Positions 61,505 to 64,000 of a stretch of 64,000 bases of DNA are shown here, in pieces (the stretch's first letter is position 1; every line of letters begins with the position of its first letter). This DNA comes from Planktothrix rubescens CCAP 1459/22. GTDB taxonomy: Bacteria > Cyanobacteriota > Cyanobacteriia > Cyanobacteriales > Microcoleaceae. Location: the NCBI GenBank assembly GCA_904830895.1, contig LR882958.1, forward strand, positions 124,001 through 188,000, read 5' to 3'. A program made the position numbers and the translations under genes. The notes under the pieces were generated by a model, which made no database searches, was not told the origin of the DNA, and saw only the letters and a list, made by a program, of their open reading frames with translations.

Positions 61505-61615
61505 ACTTTAGGCAAAAAAAAGGTAAAAATCGGCGATTATTCCCCTATAGTTGGGGAAAATAACCCTTATTTCCCCTAGTATAAGCTTTTTAGAGGAAAG
61601 GAGAAGCCAGAAGTT

Positions 61616-62035
61616 CTACAAGTTTGACTTCATAAAGGATTGAAGATATTTATACCATCGGACGGCTAGAGAAATTTCAGTAAAGGGAATTTGGACAATT
61701 TTAGCAGTATCGGTGAATCTAAATTCTAACGCGATCGCTTTTCCTTTTTCTGGGGGAATATTCGGGTCAACGGCCTGATTTTCCACTAATAACCCCAAGG
61801 ACTCCACCTGTTTGAGAGAAAAGGTTTCTAAATTAATCGGGCCTTTGCGGGTAGGTTTTCCCCAGGTTAGGTCGGTTTCCTTGAGGCCCAAGACCGCATA
61901 AATGTCATATTTAGCCTTATCAAAATGGGTCGCCCAGGCTTGATAGGCCTCCAATTTTTGGTATTCATTCCAACCCGACCAAGCTAAACCAATAAATATC
62001 GCCAGCAGGGGAAGCCATAATAAACCACGTTCCAT
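61616..62035 (-). CDS. Membrane-anchored small protein, unknown
   Basis: The 139-residue protein has one N-terminal membrane helix (LLWLPLLAIFIGLAWSGW, about 5-22) and a soluble domain outside (KYDIYAVLGLKETDLTWGKPTRKGPINL ... KAIALEFRFTDTAKIVQIPFTEISLAVRWYKYL). Aromatic residues and beta strands suggest a small sheet. No family recognised. It is a separate gene, with divergent orientation relative to the protease and an AGAAACCCGGTTTCT palindrome between them. Confidence 0.55.
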   Translation of the reverse strand: MERGLLWLPLLAIFIGLAWSGWNEYQKLEAYQAWATHFDKAKYDIYAVLGLKETDLTWGKPTRKGPINLETFSLKQVESLGLLVENQAVDPNIPPEKGKAIALEFRFTDTAKIVQIPFTEISLAVRWYKYLQSFMKSNL

Positions 62036-62188
62036 AATAGTTTTTTCTGTGTGTTAATTTAGGATCTATGATCCTCTATTTTGAGGATGATAGATAGAAT
62101 AGAAACAAGATTGTATGTTCTGACCCAAGAAACCCGGTTTCTCCGGTTTAGATGTTAACCTATTATCAACCTTAACCGTTGAAAAACG

Positions 62189-64000
62189 ATGAAAAAATTT
62201 TTCCTATTCTGCTTATTTTTAATTGGTTTGGGCTGGGCAGTTTCTAACTTCTCCGGTCTTGCCAATCAAGGCAGTTATGACAGTATTGTACTTGATTTTA
62301 GAGAATCTTTAGGAAAACAAGAAATTGCCAATCAAGTTCGGACAATAGCCGAAAAATATCAAATTGTTCCCTATCTCAATAGTGAATTTTCCCAAGCAGA
62401 TAATGTTTATGTGGTTAGAGGGGATGCTAAACTACTCAAATCCTTGAGAAAATCTTTGGGTAAACAAACAGAATTTATTGAACCCAATTATATCTATAGT
62501 GCTGACGAAATCCCAGGGAAAAATTCCCAAGCTGCGATTATTTATGATACGGCAAATGCCATTCCTAATGACCCTTTATATGGAAAACAATGGAATTTTC
62601 GCAGTATTAATTTAGAAGGAGCCTGGAGTGAAACCCAGGGAGAAGGAGTTACCGTTGCCATTATTGATAGCGGAGTTAGTCTAGTTCCCGATTTAGAACA
62701 GACCCAATTTGTGGAAGGCTATGATTTTGTAAATGATAAAATTGAAGCCTTTGATGATAACGGACATGGAACCCATGTTGCCGGAACTATTGCCCAATCA
62801 ACTAATAATAATTATGGTGTAACAGGCATTGCTTACAAAGCCAAAATTATGCCCTTAAAAGTATTAAGTTCCGGGGGCGGAGGCACGATTTCTGATATTG
62901 CCGAAGCGATTAAATTTGCTGCTGACCATAACGCCGATGTGATTAACATGAGTTTAGGCGGTGGTGGCGAAAGTAACTTAATGCAAGAAGCCATTGATTA
63001 TGCCTATTCTAAAGGAGTTGTAATTATTGGCGCGGCGGGAAATTCCGGGGAAAATTGCGCCGGATATCCTGCCCGTTATCCTAAAGTTTTAGGTGTGGCT
63101 GCGTTAGATGCGGCCGGAAATAAAACCCCCTATTCTAATTTTGGGGCTGGGGTTGATATTGCCGCCCCAGGAGGATTAATTGAAGGAGAAAATCAAGTCG
63201 GAGGTATCCTACAAAATACCATTGACCCGGCAACGGGTGAGGCGGTTTTTGCAGCTTTTCAAGGTACAAGTATGGCGGCGCCGCACGTTGCTGGGGTAGC
63301 TGCATTAATTAAAGCTAGTGGAGTTACCGAACCAAATCAAGTAATTAATATTCTCAAAGAATCTGCCCGCAAAGTTGCAGAAGACCCCCTAAATCATTTT
63401 GGGGCGGGTCATTTAGATGCTACAAATGCCGTGCAAATGGCATTAAAAGGACAAATTACTTTCCGAGATTTCTTTCGTTGGTTACGCGATAATGGCTATC
63501 TGAGTCCTCGATTTTGGGTTGATGGCGGGGCGGTAGCATTATTACCTAAATTAGCGATGGTTTTGGGTTCCTATTTATTAGCTTGGTTTCTGAGAAATTA
63601 TTTTCCGTTTCAATGGGGTTGGTCTTTGGCTGGAGGATTAGTTGCTGGAAGTAGTGGTTTATTTTTTCTGCGGGGTTTCTATATCTTTGATTTACCCCAA
63701 TGGCCGATGCGAATGATGGGTAGTTCTCTCCCCGAATTAGGGGGAGCAATTCAAGGAAGTTCTACCTTAAATCCCATTTTTGCTAGTGTATTAATTCCAG
63801 TAATTTTAATCCTATTATTCCTGGGACATCCCCAGTGGAAATGGGTAGCGATTGGAATAACAATTGGAACAGCAAGTTGTTTAGGAATTAGTGCAATAGT
63901 CTCTCCTACTGTTTGGGGATTAGGCACAGGTTTCGTCTCTCAATTGTTTTTAGTTACCAATGCTTTGTTATGTTTTGGGTTAGCTCGTTTAGCGATTAAA
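62189..64000 (+). CDS. Subtilisin-like S8 serine protease with membrane C-terminus (partial)
   Basis: The frame is open from ATG 62189 through the end of the window (604 codons), so the 3' end is missing. It has a signal peptide (FLFCLFLIGLGWAVSNFSG), an N-terminal inhibitor-like propeptide (about 30-115) and the catalytic triad D160 (VAIIDSGVS), H193 (NGHGTHVAGT) and S361 (QGTSMAAPHVAG). After the catalytic domain (about residue 420) come a charged stretch (FRDFFRWLRDN) and at least five hydrophobic helices, an unusual extension for a subtilase. It is probably a secreted or membrane-bound protease. Confidence 0.9.
   Translation, partial: MKKFFLFCLFLIGLGWAVSNFSGLANQGSYDSIVLDFRESLGKQEIANQVRTIAEKYQIVPYLNSEFSQADNVYVVRGDAKLLKSLRKSLGKQTEFIEPNYIYSADEIPGKNSQAAIIYDTANAIPNDPLYGKQWNFRSINLEGAWSETQGEGVTVAIIDSGVSLVPDLEQTQFVEGYDFVNDKIEAFDDNGHGTHVAGTIAQSTNNNYGVTGIAYKAKIMPLKVLSSGGGGTISDIAEAIKFAADHNADVINMSLGGGGESNLMQEAIDYAYSKGVVIIGAAGNSGENCAGYPARYPKVLGVAALDAAGNKTPYSNFGAGVDIAAPGGLIEGENQVGGILQNTIDPATGEAVFAAFQGTSMAAPHVAGVAALIKASGVTEPNQVINILKESARKVAEDPLNHFGAGHLDATNAVQMALKGQITFRDFFRWLRDNGYLSPRFWVDGGAVALLPKLAMVLGSYLLAWFLRNYFPFQWGWSLAGGLVAGSSGLFFLRGFYIFDLPQWPMRMMGSSLPELGGAIQGSSTLNPIFASVLIPVILILLFLGHPQWKWVAIGITIGTASCLGISAIVSPTVWGLGTGFVSQLFLVTNALLCFGLARLAIK

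Overview
The window is chromosomal DNA of a filamentous, non-heterocystous-looking cyanobacterium, probably of the Planktothrix/Oscillatoriales type. Direct support comes from genes confined to oxygenic phototrophs (psaM, ndhM, pcxA), an SbtA-type bicarbonate uptake operon, a PEP-CTERM protein, many GCGATCGC (HIP1) octamers and AT-rich codon use. The genus is an inference. No rRNA, tRNA or CRISPR array was found.

Layout. 1-3.9 kb: the 3' end of an IS200/IS605-type element, a membrane protein, a pentapeptide-repeat protein and an unknown cyanobacterial protein. 3.9-9.9 kb: purN, then a minus-strand nitrogen/cobalt block with the two core genes of the URC uracil-degradation pathway, a CobW-type GTPase, a HupE cobalt transporter behind a cobalamin riboswitch, and cyanase. 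9.9-17.6 kb: small conserved proteins, a large PP2C phosphatase, ndhM and an inositol-monophosphatase-like gene. 17.6-20.8 kb: a two-gene Septu anti-phage system (ptuA-ptuB), a MITE, and a decayed ArsA/GET3 ATPase pseudogene whose 5' end is fused to a 77-bp copy of the nearby inositol-phosphatase gene; psaM follows. 20.8-28.6 kb: an FtsL-like protein, a group 2 sigma factor, and a five-gene carbon-concentrating operon (SbtA-like permease, two tandem PII-like regulators, beta-carbonic anhydrase, PcxA).

28.6-32.7 kb holds three proteins that end in a LecA (PA-IL)-like lectin domain, two of them with an N-terminal LamG domain, and a tyrosine-rich pentapeptide protein; 338 bp are identical between two of the lectin genes. 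32.7-38.5 kb is a candidate terpenoid/glycoside locus: SCP2-like carrier, prenyl-diphosphate synthase, an unrecognised two-repeat protein, a CrtC/AttH-like protein and a family 1 glycosyltransferase. 38.5-64 kb is mostly housekeeping: polysaccharide deacetylase, gamma-carbonic anhydrase homolog, a lone TnpB element, panB, a multi-domain response regulator whose last receiver is cut short, rpsF, radC, ftsI with an FtsL-like partner, glgB, msrB and several conserved unknowns. A subtilisin-like protease with a membrane C-terminus runs off the right edge.

Small repeats are unusually dense: a MITE-like family with TATAGC...GCTATA ends, a separate MITE with AGGACTTACGCA ends, and heptanucleotide tandem repeats (TACGAAT, AATCAGT, GGTAATA). 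At least one MITE copy supplies the 3' end of a reading frame, and two gene-fragment duplications mark past rearrangements.
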